From positions 1 to 52,996 of the forward strand of contig NZ_PUGF01000031.1 of NCBI RefSeq assembly GCF_002976435.1: 52,996 nucleotides of DNA, in the 5' to 3' direction. Below, piece after piece: positions 24,189 to 33,383 of the stretch. Position numbers and translations under genes: made by a program. Numbering within the stretch: the first letter of the stretch is position 1; each line of letters starts with the position of its first letter. The DNA comes from Solimicrobium silvestre. Its GTDB lineage: Bacteria > Pseudomonadota > Gammaproteobacteria > Burkholderiales > Burkholderiaceae_D. Below the pieces are notes generated by a model. The model saw only the letters and a program-made list of their open reading frames with translations. It was not told the DNA's origin and searched no databases.

Positions 24189-24917
24189 TTAAATAATACC
24201 GATAATTTCACCTGTCTGTGCGTTAATTACCACAAACAATGCAATTCTCTTATTAATCAACGCTATAAATGACACGGATGTTCCTGCATTTTCACGTTCA
24301 TATGATTTCAGCCGCTGCTTAGTCTCCGCATCGATTGTTTTCCATTCCTGACTCGTTTTTGCAGCCGCCTTAATTTGTTGTTGTATCTTATTCAACGGCA
24401 CAAAATACTGCGGCAAATTTTGAATTCCCATGCCCGCCAGACTACTAAACACAATATCGTTTTTAATTTTTGGATCAGTTGGTTCCTGTGTACCGACATA
24501 CTCAGGGCCAAATACAGGCAAACTTTTGAAATGGGTATCGGTTACCTTAGCTTGATCAGTTGCATCAATTTCATTCGCACGCACCATGTAAAACTTATTT
24601 TCTGCAAACGCTATGTAAACCGGGCGAACGGTATAAATTGACCAAACTCCATAGAATAAAAAACCTAACTGACAAAGTACAACAATAATCAGATCCTGTT
24701 TTAGTTTCTTTTTTTGAGGATTAAAAATAATCAATGTGACCAGTGGGCCAATAATAAGGTCGACGCAAATCAACAAACGCAATAGTTCCACACCTGCCGC
24801 AGCAGAAAACAGTTTACCGGGATACCAAACCTGGCTAACCATTAAAAAAAATACCGCCAAAAAACAGGCACTGCCAAACAAATGTAATGCTGATGCTTGA
24901 AATCTATTCATCTTCAT
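24189..24917 (-). CDS. tfpZ: type IV pilin accessory protein, TfpZ/TfpB-like
   Basis: 242 residues from ATG 24917 (a TTG four codons earlier is possible). Four hydrophobic helices in the first 115 residues (LFGSACFLAVFFLMVSQVWY, LLRLLICVDLIIGPLVTLII, a third after KKKLKQDLIIV) with the family block FNPQKKKLKQDL, then VRPVYIAFAENKFYMVRANE and a soluble C-terminal domain of about 120 residues. Family members modulate pilin expression and surface piliation and are generally encoded beside the pilin. Here it lies between pilin 1 and the glycosyltransferase; the terminator at 24957-24983 separates it from the pilin, so its expression depends on read-through or on an own promoter. Confidence 0.88.
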   Translation of the reverse strand: MKMNRFQASALHLFGSACFLAVFFLMVSQVWYPGKLFSAAAGVELLRLLICVDLIIGPLVTLIIFNPQKKKLKQDLIIVVLCQLGFLFYGVWSIYTVRPVYIAFAENKFYMVRANEIDATDQAKVTDTHFKSLPVFGPEYVGTQEPTDPKIKNDIVFSSLAGMGIQNLPQYFVPLNKIQQQIKAAAKTSQEWKTIDAETKQRLKSYERENAGTSVSFIALINKRIALFVVINAQTGEIIGII

Positions 24918-24956
24918 GTTCACAACCAAAATAAAATCCCATTCAATTCAGTTAAA

Positions 24957-24983
24957 AAAAAGCACGGCTATACCGTGCTTTTT
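24957..24983 (-). terminator. intrinsic terminator after pilin 1
   Basis: AAAAAGCACGG and CCGTGCTTTTT form an 11-bp stem with a 5-base loop, with T-runs on both sides. It lies just after the pilin stop at 25000 and would limit read-through to tfpZ and pglL, giving high pilin and low enzyme levels. Confidence 0.85.
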
Positions 24984-24999
24984 AGTAAATCGCAATATA

Positions 25000-25452
25000 T
25001 TAACAAATTGATTGAGTAACACAAGTTGAAGCAGTGTTTTTTACCCAGGTAATCATTGTTGCTGAACCAGCCGCATTGAGAGTTGGATTCAATATATAAG
25101 TTTGACCAGACAAACCATTTACAGGGGTGCCAGCAGCTCCAACTGCTGTTGCTGTAATTGTGCCATTTGCAACAGTAACAACTGAAGCCAAATTACCTGT
25201 TGCGGCTGGAGCAGCACCAACTTCACCGGTAGTATTGGCGTTTGCGCACGCAGCCAATGCACCAGTATCAAGTGCGCATAATTCCACAGCCAATTTCCAA
25301 GGTGCAGTTGCACCAACTACTTCAGTAAATTTTGATTTAACCGTGTAGGTTTGATATTGAGGAACAGCAATTGCAGCTAAAATACCGATGATCGCAATAA
25401 CAATCATTAATTCGATTAAAGTAAAACCTTTTTGGGTAGTTTGAGTATTCAT
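25000..25452 (-). CDS. pilA: type IV major pilin (copy 1)
   Basis: 150 residues. A short leader ending in Gly (KG) is followed by [20 protein letters not shown], the standard N-methylated pilin helix with Glu5. Cleavage by the prepilin peptidase would remove nine residues. The globular part is Ala/Thr/Gly-rich; a Cys pair in the alpha-beta loop ([14 protein letters not shown]) and a C-terminal pair (STCVTQSIC) would form disulphides. A GGAG-type site lies before the ATG and a near-perfect sigma-54 promoter lies 48 bases upstream. The other pilin copy (25659-26102) is about as long but clearly different outside the N-terminal helix. Confidence 0.95.
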   Translation of the reverse strand: MNTQTTQKGFTLIELMIVIAIIGILAAIAVPQYQTYTVKSKFTEVVGATAPWKLAVELCALDTGALAACANANTTGEVGAAPAATGNLASVVTVANGTITATAVGAAGTPVNGLSGQTYILNPTLNAAGSATMITWVKNTASTCVTQSIC

Positions 25453-25499
25453 TTAGTTTCTCCAGTGAAGTAGAACAATTTCTACATAATCTTTATCAA

Positions 25500-25514
25500 G
25501 CAAATTATGTGCCA
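25500..25514 (-). promoter_or_regulatory. sigma-54 promoter of pilin 1
   Basis: Read on the minus strand: TGGCAC, five bases, TTGC. This matches the RpoN -24/-12 consensus exactly, with GG and GC ten bases apart. Pilin genes in many proteobacteria are switched on by PilR with RpoN from such promoters. Confidence 0.9.
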
Positions 25515-25658
25515 GAACCTTCTCTTGATTTACAGCAAAAATTTTGTGTGATTACAATATAAAGCAAGTAAATTTTGTCACTCTGTGACGTATATTGTCA
25601 TCTACACCTACATATTGGGTCAATAAATAGCAGTGACAATTCACGGCAATGGTAATAA

Positions 25659-26102
25659 TTAACACAGACCCAGGCCTACACATCCACTAGTTGTAAGCTT
25701 AGTCCAGACAATCAATGTCGAACTATTAACAGCATTTAATTGCGGTGATAAAGTATAGTCAGTCTGCACGCCAACTGAGGCACCAGAATTACTCGTTGCC
25801 GCAATAACTCCAGCATCAGATACATTAATTGATAGAACCTGGCCAGACGCAACAGCGTTAGCGGGCACTCCATTACTTCCTCCAGAGCACCCTGTGATCG
25901 CCCCCCCAAGCGCCAAACCCTGTTGAATCACGCATACCTCAACGCCAAGTTTAAATGGCGTAGTTGCCTGTATCACTTCAGTAAAATAAGATCTTTTCGT
26001 ATACTGCTGGTATTGTGGAATAGCAACAGCCGCCAAAATTCCAATAATGGCAATCACTATCATCAACTCAATTAAAGTAAATCCTTGTTGTGCCGCTTTC
26101 AT
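25659..26102 (-). CDS. pilA: type IV major-type pilin (copy 2)
   Basis: 147 residues. Leader of seven residues ending in G, then [20 protein letters not shown] with Glu5. Like copy 1 it has [21 protein letters not shown] around residues 35-53 and a C-terminal Cys pair (SGCVGLGLC). The globular region differs strongly from copy 1, with Ser/Gly/Val-rich loops. It has its own RpoN-type promoter and lies upstream of copy 1 in the same direction. Tandem duplicates may serve as alternative major pilins or as substrates with different glycosylation; which is used is not visible. Confidence 0.93.
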   Translation of the reverse strand: MKAAQQGFTLIELMIVIAIIGILAAVAIPQYQQYTKRSYFTEVIQATTPFKLGVEVCVIQQGLALGGAITGCSGGSNGVPANAVASGQVLSINVSDAGVIAATSNSGASVGVQTDYTLSPQLNAVNSSTLIVWTKLTTSGCVGLGLC

Positions 26103-26144
26103 TTTGCTTCCCTCGCTTCATTAATAGTTATAGTAAAGCAGTAA

Positions 26145-26159
26145 GCAATAAGCAAGCCA
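26145..26159 (-). promoter_or_regulatory. sigma-54 promoter of pilin 2
   Basis: On the minus strand: TGGCTT, five bases, TTGC. GG and GC are ten bases apart as required; TT in place of AC makes it weaker than the promoter of copy 1. It lies 43 bases before the start codon. Confidence 0.75.
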
Positions 26160-26302
26160 TGTAAGATTTTGTAACCTAATTGTGCTAAAAAAACCGTAGT
26201 TTTATCCAATAAAACCAACACACCAATTCAGCTAATTACCCAAAGGAACCACAAACATTGCTGGTAGGGATTTTATGTTTCCGCTGACGTGGGAATCCCG
26301 CT

Positions 26303-26340
26303 ATGGCTTTGATATTTTCACAAATCACGCACAAAGCCAT
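26303..26340. other. inverted repeat after FHA gene
   Basis: ATGGCTTTG and CAAAGCCAT pair over 9 bp with a 20-base loop, nested near a second repeat (GGGATT ... AATCCC, 26267-26299). Possible terminator region of the FHA gene. No gene in 26160-26361. Confidence 0.35.
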
Positions 26341-26361
26341 CTTGCTACAACAATCAATAAC

Positions 26362-26970
26362 TCAACCCGTTTGGAACATTAACCTCGTACCAGACAAATC
26401 AATCACATCGCCTTGCTTTAATTCACGCACTTTATTACCGATGCCAGCATCATTAACCAAGGTGGATTGAGCGCCTTCGACATGCGTTAAAAAATAAGTA
26501 TTATTGGTACGAGTGATGGTAGCAACTTGAACTCCGGGAGTGCCGAGCGTTGTGAGTTCTTTGCTTAAAACCAATTGTCGGCCAGCATTACTTCCATTCA
26601 ATACTTTTACAAAAGCATGTTTAACCGATGCGCCGGGAACAGGATTAGGATCAGGAAATTGGCTATTAATAACATGATGCATGCCATCCATTTCAAACCG
26701 CAACTTGTACTTGGCGAGTGAAATCACATCACCATTTTGCAAAAAATGACGCTTAACTGGTTGCCCATTTACTTGCGTACCATTGGTACTGTTAAGATCT
26801 TCCAGAAAAGAATCGTTGCTGTGCGTTTCAATAACAGCATGCTCACCACTAATGGCAAGGTGATTTAACACCACGTCATTGCTTGGACGCCGACCTATGG
26901 TGATTTTGACTTTATTAATGGGGATTTCTTGTAATATTGCGCCTTCGAGTGTCACGCTTATTTTTGCCAT
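26362..26970 (-). CDS. FHA-domain protein (tandem FHA-like)
   Basis: 202 residues. The first forkhead-associated domain (residues about 20-95) has the phosphothreonine-binding pattern: IGRRPSNDVVLNHLAISGEH, then FLEDLNSTNGTQVNGQ, so it should bind a phosphorylated Thr. The second half (about 115-200) repeats the same fold shape (VKVLNGSNAGRQLVLSKELT and a final VIDLSGTRLMFQTG) but lacks the GR.. and SxxH residues, so it is probably a degenerate FHA. No membrane segment. It lies 122 bases after a PP2C phosphatase on the same strand; FHA readers and PP2C erasers commonly work in one Ser/Thr phosphorylation circuit. No kinase is in the window. Confidence 0.9.
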   Translation of the reverse strand: MAKISVTLEGAILQEIPINKVKITIGRRPSNDVVLNHLAISGEHAVIETHSNDSFLEDLNSTNGTQVNGQPVKRHFLQNGDVISLAKYKLRFEMDGMHHVINSQFPDPNPVPGASVKHAFVKVLNGSNAGRQLVLSKELTTLGTPGVQVATITRTNNTYFLTHVEGAQSTLVNDAGIGNKVRELKQGDVIDLSGTRLMFQTG

Positions 26971-27092
26971 TGATAAACTCCATGAATATTTTAGCTATTT
27001 TATTTGCAACCATTAAAAGTGGTGGCGTTAAATAGAATGTATGTGCAAAATGCTACATAGCAATAGTATAAGCACGATTCGTGCCTTGCAAT

Positions 27093-27890
27093 TTAGAAAA
27101 GTTGCTTTAAACCAAAATTTTTAATACTGTTTATTTTAAACAAAATGACCGAAATATTATCTCGCCCGCCTTCCTCGTTAGCTAAGCGAATTAATTCAGC
27201 GCACATGTCTTGAATATTTACATTATCTTGTTGCAACGTTTCTTGTATTTTTTGTGCACTGAGCATATCAGATAAGCCGTCAGAACAAAGTAAATAAACA
27301 TCGCCTATCTCAACTTGATGTAAATTTACTTCGGTTTCCACCGGATAAGACACGCCAACCGCTCGCGTTACTAGGTTTTTAATATCAGAATACTGGGCAG
27401 TTTCAACACTGATCATCCCCGCATCGATTTGCTCTTGAACAACAGAGTGGTCATGGGTGATTTGGGTTAACTGGCCTTGCCGATAGCGATAAGCACGTGA
27501 ATCGCCGACATGCGCCACAACTAATATATCGCGATAACAAACCGACATGACCAACGTGGTCCCCATGCCGAAATACTGCGGCTCGGTCAGTGCGGCTTGC
27601 AAAATAGTGTTATTTGCCAGCTCAATTGCCTGCTCTACAATTAGCTGAAGATCATCGGGCTGGTAAGGGATTAAATGTGACAAAAACCGGTGTAATTTTT
27701 CATTTACATAGTCCTTAATCACTGTGATAGCGATTTCACTCGCAACTTCACCCGCATTATAGCCGCCCATCCCGTCCGCCAAAATGGTCATGGCGCTTTC
27801 TGGACAGACTGCAATCGCATCTTCGTTATGCACACGCTTTAAACCGGTATCGGTTTGGGATGCATAATCTATGCTGTCGCTATTAGGCAT
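27093..27890 (-). CDS. PP2C-family protein Ser/Thr phosphatase
   Basis: 265 residues from ATG 27890. The metal-dependent PP2C motifs are complete: RVHNEDA near residue 20, ILADGMGGYNAGEVAS near 38-52, GMGTTLV, VAHVGDSRAYRYR, LLCSDGLSDML and GGRDNISVILF. It removes phosphate from Ser/Thr of proteins and has two Mn/Mg ions in the active site. Soluble, no regulatory domain. Adjacent to the FHA protein. Similar pairs serve type VI secretion or cell-division signalling; here neither is nearby, so the circuit is open. Confidence 0.92.
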   Translation of the reverse strand: MPNSDSIDYASQTDTGLKRVHNEDAIAVCPESAMTILADGMGGYNAGEVASEIAITVIKDYVNEKLHRFLSHLIPYQPDDLQLIVEQAIELANNTILQAALTEPQYFGMGTTLVMSVCYRDILVVAHVGDSRAYRYRQGQLTQITHDHSVVQEQIDAGMISVETAQYSDIKNLVTRAVGVSYPVETEVNLHQVEIGDVYLLCSDGLSDMLSAQKIQETLQQDNVNIQDMCAELIRLANEEGGRDNISVILFKINSIKNFGLKQLF

Positions 27891-28013
27891 GAACAAAAAC
27901 TCTCACTGTTTTACTAGCTGTATTTTATAAGCTAATTTAATTCGATAGCACGGGTTAATAACTATAACAAAACCAACTTAAGCTAGGTGCTAAAAACTTT
28001 AACAAAGAGTAAC

Positions 28014-28039
28014 AAAAAAGGGAAGCATATGCTTCCCTT
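28014..28039 (-). terminator. intrinsic terminator of sucCD
   Basis: AAGGGAAGC and GCTTCCCTT pair around ATAT, forming a perfect palindrome; on the minus strand TTTTTT follows. It lies 23 bases after the sucD stop. Confidence 0.88.
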
Positions 28040-28061
28040 AATTCCCTGCAGTGCATAAAAC

Positions 28062-28943
28062 TTAAAGCATAGCTTTCAACAAACGAGCCATTTCTGATGG
28101 GTTTTTAGTCGCTTTAATACCACACTCAGCCATAATATCTAACTTGGCTTGCGCTGTATCTGCGCCGCCAGAAATCAACGCGCCGGCATGGCCCATGCGC
28201 TTACCTGGAGGAGCTGTTACACCAGCGATAAAGCACACTACTGGTTTTTTCATGTTGTCACGAATCCAGTAAGCGGCATTCGCCTCGTCAGGTCCGCCGA
28301 TTTCACCGATCATAATTACGGCATCAGTATCTGGATCATCATTAAAGGCTTTCATGATGTCGATATGTTTTAAACCGTTAATTGGATCGCCACCAATACC
28401 AACTGCTGTTGACTGACCTAAGCCCAACGCAGTTAATTGACCAACTGCTTCATAAGTCAATGTACCTGAGCGTGACACCACGCCGATACGACCTTTACGG
28501 TGAATGTGGCCTGGCATAATCCCGATTTTGATTTCATCAGGAGTAATCAAGCCTGGGCAATTTGGGCCTAACAACAATGTTTTGCTACCAGCTTTAGCCA
28601 TGCGGTCTTTCAACATCATCATGTCGCGCACTGGAATGCCTTCGGTAATACAAATTGCTAAATCCAAGTCAGCTTCTACGGCTTCCCAAATAGCGGCAGC
28701 AGCGCCAGCTGGCGGTACGTAAATAACTGAAACAGTTGCACCAGTAGCGGCTTTAGCTTCGCCAACATTCGCAAAAATTGGAATGCCTTCAAAGTCTTCA
28801 CCGGCTTTTTTCGGGTTCACACCTGCGACGAAACAGTTTTTACCGTTAGCGTAGTCACGACAGCCGCGAGTATGGAACTGACCGGTTTTGCCGGTAATAC
28901 CCTGGGTGATTACTTTGGTGTCTTTATTGATTAAGATTGACAT
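28062..28943 (-). CDS. sucD: succinyl-CoA synthetase alpha subunit
   Basis: 293 residues, normal length. Converts succinyl-CoA, ADP or GDP and phosphate into succinate, CoA and ATP or GTP in the citric acid cycle, with SucC as partner. Seen: the CoA-binding GITGKTGQFHTRGC near residues 15-28, NCPGLI, GRIGVVSRSGTLTYE, and the active-site phosphohistidine in GKRMGHAGALISGG (about 244-257). It starts 12 bases after sucC on the same strand, preceded by AGGAA. Confidence 0.97.
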   Translation of the reverse strand: MSILINKDTKVITQGITGKTGQFHTRGCRDYANGKNCFVAGVNPKKAGEDFEGIPIFANVGEAKAATGATVSVIYVPPAGAAAAIWEAVEADLDLAICITEGIPVRDMMMLKDRMAKAGSKTLLLGPNCPGLITPDEIKIGIMPGHIHRKGRIGVVSRSGTLTYEAVGQLTALGLGQSTAVGIGGDPINGLKHIDIMKAFNDDPDTDAVIMIGEIGGPDEANAAYWIRDNMKKPVVCFIAGVTAPPGKRMGHAGALISGGADTAQAKLDIMAECGIKATKNPSEMARLLKAML

Positions 28944-28955
28944 AGTGTTTCCTTC

Positions 28956-30131
28956 TTATTTAGCTGAAAACGCGGCAGCAGCAGCAACCACTTTCTGAGC
29001 AGCTTCTTCCATCGTATCTGCGGAGATAATAGGCAAACCAGAGTCAGCCAACATTTTTTTACCGATTTCTTCGTTAGTACCCTTCATGCGTACTACCAAA
29101 GGTACCGTCAACGATACTGCTTTAGAGGCAGTAATAACGCCTTCAGCAATAACATCACAACGCATAATGCCGCCGAAAATGTTAACCAGAATTGCTTTCA
29201 AACCTGGGTTTTTCAACATGATCTTGAATGCTTCGGTTACTTTTTCTGCTGTTGCTCCGCCGCCGACGTCCAGGAAATTGGCTGGCTCACCGCCAAACAA
29301 TTTAATGGTATCCATTGTTGCCATCGCCAAACCTGCGCCATTAACTAAACAACCGATATTGCCGTCTAAAGAGATGTAAGCCAAATCGAATTTAGATGCT
29401 TCGATTTCTGCTGGATCTTCTTCATCCAGATCGCGGTAAGCCACGATTTCTGGTTGACGGAACAAGGCGTTGGAATCAAAGTTGAACTTAGCGTCCAAAG
29501 CGATAATTTTGCCAGAACCGGTTACGATCAATGGGTTAATTTCAGCCAAAGAAGCATCGGTTTCCATGAAAGCAGCGTACAAGCCTTTTAATTGAGTGCG
29601 AGCATCAACGACAGACGCTTCCGGCACACCAATTTTGCGGCAAATATCATCCGCTTCAGCATCTTGTAAACCCGCTGTTGGATCGATTGCGATCTGATGA
29701 ATTTTTTCTGGATGGGAAGCGGCAACTTCTTCAATATCCATACCGCCTTCGCTCGATGCCATCAGCACCACGCGTTGACTGATACGGTCTGTCACCAGAC
29801 TGATGTACAGTTCTTGTTTAATGTCAGCGCCTTCTTCTACCAACAAGCGACGCACTTTTTGGCCTTCTGGGCTAGTTTGATGCGTGATTAACTGCATGCC
29901 CATGATGGCATCCGCGTATTCTTTCACTTGCTCCAGCGTTTTTGCTACTTTCACGCCGCCGCCTTTACCACGACCGCCTGCATGAATTTGCGCTTTAACA
30001 ACCCAAACTGGGCCACCTAACGTTTCAGCCGCTTTAACAGCTTCTTCAACTGACATACACGGAATTCCGCGTGGCACTGTTACTCCGAATTTACGGAGAA
30101 TTTCTTTACCCTGATACTCATGGATTTTCAT
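28956..30131 (-). CDS. sucC: succinyl-CoA synthetase beta subunit
   Basis: 391 residues, near the usual 388. ATP-grasp domain at residues about 1-230 ([40 protein letters not shown]) and ligase domain with [20 protein letters not shown] and [17 protein letters not shown]. First gene of the sucCD operon. Its neighbour upstream (30211-30807) points the same way, so they may share a transcript. Confidence 0.97.
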   Translation of the reverse strand: MKIHEYQGKEILRKFGVTVPRGIPCMSVEEAVKAAETLGGPVWVVKAQIHAGGRGKGGGVKVAKTLEQVKEYADAIMGMQLITHQTSPEGQKVRRLLVEEGADIKQELYISLVTDRISQRVVLMASSEGGMDIEEVAASHPEKIHQIAIDPTAGLQDAEADDICRKIGVPEASVVDARTQLKGLYAAFMETDASLAEINPLIVTGSGKIIALDAKFNFDSNALFRQPEIVAYRDLDEEDPAEIEASKFDLAYISLDGNIGCLVNGAGLAMATMDTIKLFGGEPANFLDVGGGATAEKVTEAFKIMLKNPGLKAILVNIFGGIMRCDVIAEGVITASKAVSLTVPLVVRMKGTNEEIGKKMLADSGLPIISADTMEEAAQKVVAAAAAFSAK

Positions 30132-30210
30132 GCGATTTCCCTTCGAACGCGTTTAAATAAAAATTAAACAAAATGTGACCAGATTGACCTGTTATTGCGA
30201 GATTGTCTTA

Positions 30211-30807
30211 TTACGCACTGGCTTGCTTCACCCAGCGCGGATAATATGTTGCAACTGCTCCGCTATCGAGCTTTAAAGCATGACAGCGGTCTAACTGAAA
30301 AGGTTGTTGCTGATTGTCTTGCACAGTAGCATTAATAGCGTTTTTAACTTCGCCACCGCCAACTTCATGGGTTTTCAATACTTCGCCCGCAAATGCCTGA
30401 AGAGCTGCAGTAGGTAATACCTGGGCTAACTCGGTTAAATGAGTGCAACCACGGGTTCCACCTAAACGCACTTTAACTTCATGACGGAATTGTTTGAGCA
30501 AATTCAAACCGACCAACTTAGTATAGTCAGGCGTAATTGCATTGCAATATCCGGGGTAAGGGTGCGCGCTTGAAACCGCTTCTGCATCAACAATATCAAA
30601 TTGCGTGTTGATGCAAATACGTAGACCAAGGTCATGAATCGGCATTCCGGCAGGGCGTAGGCCGGAGGCTAATTGCGTGTCAGAGGTTTTGGTATCGCGA
30701 ATTCTGGCTTCAATGTCCCACAAGCTATCTTCTCGAGCGTAAGCGTCGATTTCAATAACACGGCTGTGTTTTAAAGCGCGGCGGGAATTGGGTGGTGAAA
30801 AAAACAT
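30211..30807 (-). CDS. DUF2889-family protein
   Basis: 198 residues. The block EIDAYAREDSLWDIEARIRD near residues 20-39, then PIHDLGLRICINTQFDIVDA, and RGCTHLTELAQVLPTAALQA near 130 are diagnostic of DUF2889. Its function is not established. In Burkholderiales it recurs between recX and sucC, as here, so it is a useful marker of lineage. No membrane segment or signal peptide. Conserved Asp, Glu, His and Cys residues suggest an enzyme or metal site, which is only a guess. Confidence 0.85.
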   Translation of the reverse strand: MFFSPPNSRRALKHSRVIEIDAYAREDSLWDIEARIRDTKTSDTQLASGLRPAGMPIHDLGLRICINTQFDIVDAEAVSSAHPYPGYCNAITPDYTKLVGLNLLKQFRHEVKVRLGGTRGCTHLTELAQVLPTAALQAFAGEVLKTHEVGGGEVKNAINATVQDNQQQPFQLDRCHALKLDSGAVATYYPRWVKQASA

Positions 30808-30903
30808 GGGGAGAGGCTAGGCTATCTTCTACGCTGTATTCTACTAACTACTAACTAAAATCAAAAAGCCGCATGTCGAGTCGTTGGCATAGTTTCTACG
30901 CTA

Positions 30904-30919
30904 ACAGCCGCTCTTGCGG
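30904..30919. other. small hairpin in recX-DUF2889 intergenic
   Basis: AGCCGC-TCTT-GCGGC(A) gives a 5- to 6-bp stem at the 3' side of recX. A possible weak terminator; the rest of 30808-31090 shows no gene. Confidence 0.25.
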
Positions 30920-31090
30920 CACTACAAAATATCACGGGATTTTAGCACAGCTGATCAGCGATCAGTTCTTTTCTGGATAAATTGAGCGGTTGCAAGCGGC
31001 GTTATCAGCGTTAAATCTGGAATTTCTCAGCAATAGCGCCCAAATTATTGCAAAAAATGAAAAACTCAGCAAGTTTGAGCACAAACAAAC

Positions 31091-31585
31091 TTAGTCCATT
31101 CCATCCAACTCGTCCACCTCACCGCGTAATGCAACCCGAATCGCACTGGACGAAAAACCACGCTGGGCTAAAAACCGGATTTGCTTGGCGCGTTGTTCCG
31201 GTGTGGTTTTTTCTGTGGGATTGATGGTGTGAGCAAACTTCTTTTGCCAAACAGCGCAGGCGCGCGCTACTTCCGACTCAGCCAATTCCGCTTTGCTTTG
31301 TGCTAATAACAGAGGATCCAAACCATGTGTTTGCAGCTCAGCCAAAATGCGGCTATTGCCGTAGCTTTCTGAACGACGTCGCACTAAGGCCTCGGAAAAT
31401 CGCTCACAGGATAGAAATTTAGCTTTTTCTAAAAAATCCAATAAGGCTTCCACATCATCCTCTTCCTGCGCGAAACGCACCAGCTTACGCCCAAGCTCAA
31501 GCCGGCTGTGTTCACGCAGGAAAAGGTAATGAAGCGCCCTATTCTTTAGACTGAGCTTTTGCTGCTTTTGCTGCGCTTGGTGCAT
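31091..31585 (-). CDS. recX: RecX, regulator of RecA
   Basis: 164 residues. [20 protein letters not shown] at residues 12-31, then [20 protein letters not shown] and [20 protein letters not shown] fit the three-helix RecX repeats. It binds the RecA filament groove and limits its growth. The only ATG start (31585) lies inside recA, overlapping it by 47 bases in another frame; no later start gives a full family N-terminus, so coupling to recA translation is likely. C-terminus is acidic. Confidence 0.92.
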   Translation of the reverse strand: MHQAQQKQQKLSLKNRALHYLFLREHSRLELGRKLVRFAQEEDDVEALLDFLEKAKFLSCERFSEALVRRRSESYGNSRILAELQTHGLDPLLLAQSKAELAESEVARACAVWQKKFAHTINPTEKTTPEQRAKQIRFLAQRGFSSSAIRVALRGEVDELDGMD

Positions 31586-32690
31586 TTACTGAGCTTTCAT
31601 CCACGTTGTCTGCTAAAGCTGAAGCTGCGGCAGCCGCTGCTGCCTTGCTAACTTTAGGTGCTGCAATCACAGGCAAAGGTCGCACACCTAAATGCTCACG
31701 CACTTTATTTTCAATTTCACGCGCTAAGGCTGGGCGCTCTTTTAAATAGTTACGAGCATTATCTTTACCTTGTCCAATACGCTCACCATTGTAACTATAC
31801 CAAGCGCCGGCTTTTTCGACGATTTTGGCATCGGAACCTAAATCAAGAATTTCGCCTTCGCGGGAAGTTCCTTCGCCGTACATGATGTCAAAGTGTGCTT
31901 CTTTGAACGGAGGGGCAACTTTGTTTTTAACGACTTTTACTTTTGTTTCATTACCGATCACTTCTTCGCCCGATTTAATACCGCCGGTGCGACGGATATC
32001 TAAACGCACTGAAGCGTAAAACTTCAGGGCATTACCACCAGTAGTGGTTTCTGGATTACCGAACATCACGCCGATTTTCATGCGGATTTGATTAATGAAA
32101 ATAACCAGGGTATTCGTGCGATTGATACTACCGGTCAATTTACGCAAGGCTTGTGACATTAAACGCGCTTGTAGGCCAGGTAACGATGCGCCCATGTCGC
32201 CTTCAATTTCGGCCTTCGGCGTTAATGCAGCGACTGAATCGATCACGATCAGATCAACACTGCCTGAACGCACCAACGCATCGGTAATTTCTAAAGCCTG
32301 TTCGCCGGTATCAGGCTGGGAAATCAGCAGATCAGATAAAACAACATCCAGTTTTTGTGCGTAGCCAACATCAAGTGCATGTTCGGCATCAATAAATGCG
32401 CATGTGCCGCCGAGTTTTTGCATTTCAGCAATAACTTGCAATGCCAAGGTAGTTTTACCTGATGATTCCGGTCCGTAGATTTCAATCACACGTCCACGTG
32501 GCAAGCCACCAACGCCCAAGGCAATATCTAATCCTAGGGAACCGGTGGATACCACGGCGACTTCTTCGACAACTTCACCGTCAGCCATACGCATGACCGA
32601 ACCCTTGCCGAATTGTTTTTCAATTTGCGCTAAAGCGGCTGCCAGTGCTTTGGCTTTTTCTGCATTTGGAAGTGGTTTTTTATCGTCCAT
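31539..32690 (-). CDS. recA: RecA recombinase
   Basis: 383 residues from ATG 32690, giving the usual MDDKK-type start; the frame extends five codons further. Walker A is [11 protein letters not shown] near residue 73, with [19 protein letters not shown] and the loop-2 region [20 protein letters not shown]. It forms filaments on single-stranded DNA, exchanges strands and triggers LexA cleavage. The C-terminal extension (from about 345) is Ala/Lys/Ser-rich and longer than in E. coli (353 in total). A perfect LexA box lies about 115 bases upstream, so SOS control is expected. Confidence 0.98.
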   Translation of the reverse strand: MDDKKPLPNAEKAKALAAALAQIEKQFGKGSVMRMADGEVVEEVAVVSTGSLGLDIALGVGGLPRGRVIEIYGPESSGKTTLALQVIAEMQKLGGTCAFIDAEHALDVGYAQKLDVVLSDLLISQPDTGEQALEITDALVRSGSVDLIVIDSVAALTPKAEIEGDMGASLPGLQARLMSQALRKLTGSINRTNTLVIFINQIRMKIGVMFGNPETTTGGNALKFYASVRLDIRRTGGIKSGEEVIGNETKVKVVKNKVAPPFKEAHFDIMYGEGTSREGEILDLGSDAKIVEKAGAWYSYNGERIGQGKDNARNYLKERPALAREIENKVREHLGVRPLPVIAAPKVSKAAAAAAASALADNVDESSVNAPSAAKAAKAQSKE

Positions 32691-32803
32691 GATATCTTTC
32701 AGCAAGTAATTATGATGTGATTCAGATGTAATTTCGAAGTGATTCGGACCTGGTGAAACCGATTTTTCTTCAATACGGCGTATTCTACTTCAAATTTTTA
32801 CCA

Positions 32804-32819
32804 CTGTATAAAAAAACAG
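32804..32819. promoter_or_regulatory. LexA (SOS) box of recA
   Basis: CTGT, eight A/T-rich bases, ACAG: an exact match to the proteobacterial SOS box, with flanking bases extending the palindrome (CACTG ... CAGTG). It lies upstream of recA only, so the regulated gene is clear. Confidence 0.93.
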
Positions 32820-32886
32820 TGGAAAATTTAAAAAATTTTAAAACTGTTGCTACCACACCTAAAACTCTCACTCCCCAAAAAAACTA

Positions 32887-33135
32887 TTATCGATCGCGGT
32901 AATAGTAACAAGCACCACATAAACCGATTCCAACCACGTACAACATCCAGGTAGATGGCACCGCGTACGGATAAAACATTAAAACGACACCTAACCATTT
33001 AATATAATTGTTCGTGGTTTTTTTTCCGAACCGGTAGGCGACATAGCCGATGATGCCAAACAAAATTGCACCAAATAAATAGGCCGGTGTAGGCAAGGTG
33101 AATCCTAATGATTCCAGGGTGTTTATTTCATCCAT
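32887..33135 (-). CDS. small membrane protein
   Basis: 82 residues. A short polar start is followed by three hydrophobic segments: AYLFGAILFGIIGYVAYRFG, IKWLGVVLMFYPYAVPS, and WMLYVVGIGLCGACYYY. Small conserved proteins of this topology are common in betaproteobacteria but lack a known function. Alone between recA and a TMEM175-type channel; the start ATG has a CCTTA-type upstream (TAAGG on the minus strand) as ribosome binding site. Confidence 0.75.
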   Translation of the reverse strand: MDEINTLESLGFTLPTPAYLFGAILFGIIGYVAYRFGKKTTNNYIKWLGVVLMFYPYAVPSTWMLYVVGIGLCGACYYYRDR

Positions 33136-33383
33136 AAGGCGTTATCTATTGGTGGGTAGTGAAATTAATATTGCGCGGATTCATATAAAAACTGCGGCTG
33201 AAGAGTGCCTCACGTTGAGTGACCTGTAAAAACAAGATGGGATGTATGTAAAAACTACTTAAAAGCACGCTTTTTTTACACAAAAAGCCAAAACAAGTTC
33301 GAATTTTAATATAGAACAACAAATTCTTGGACAAGATTAGCTGACACCCCTACTATTATTTCTTTACACAAACAAAACCAGCT

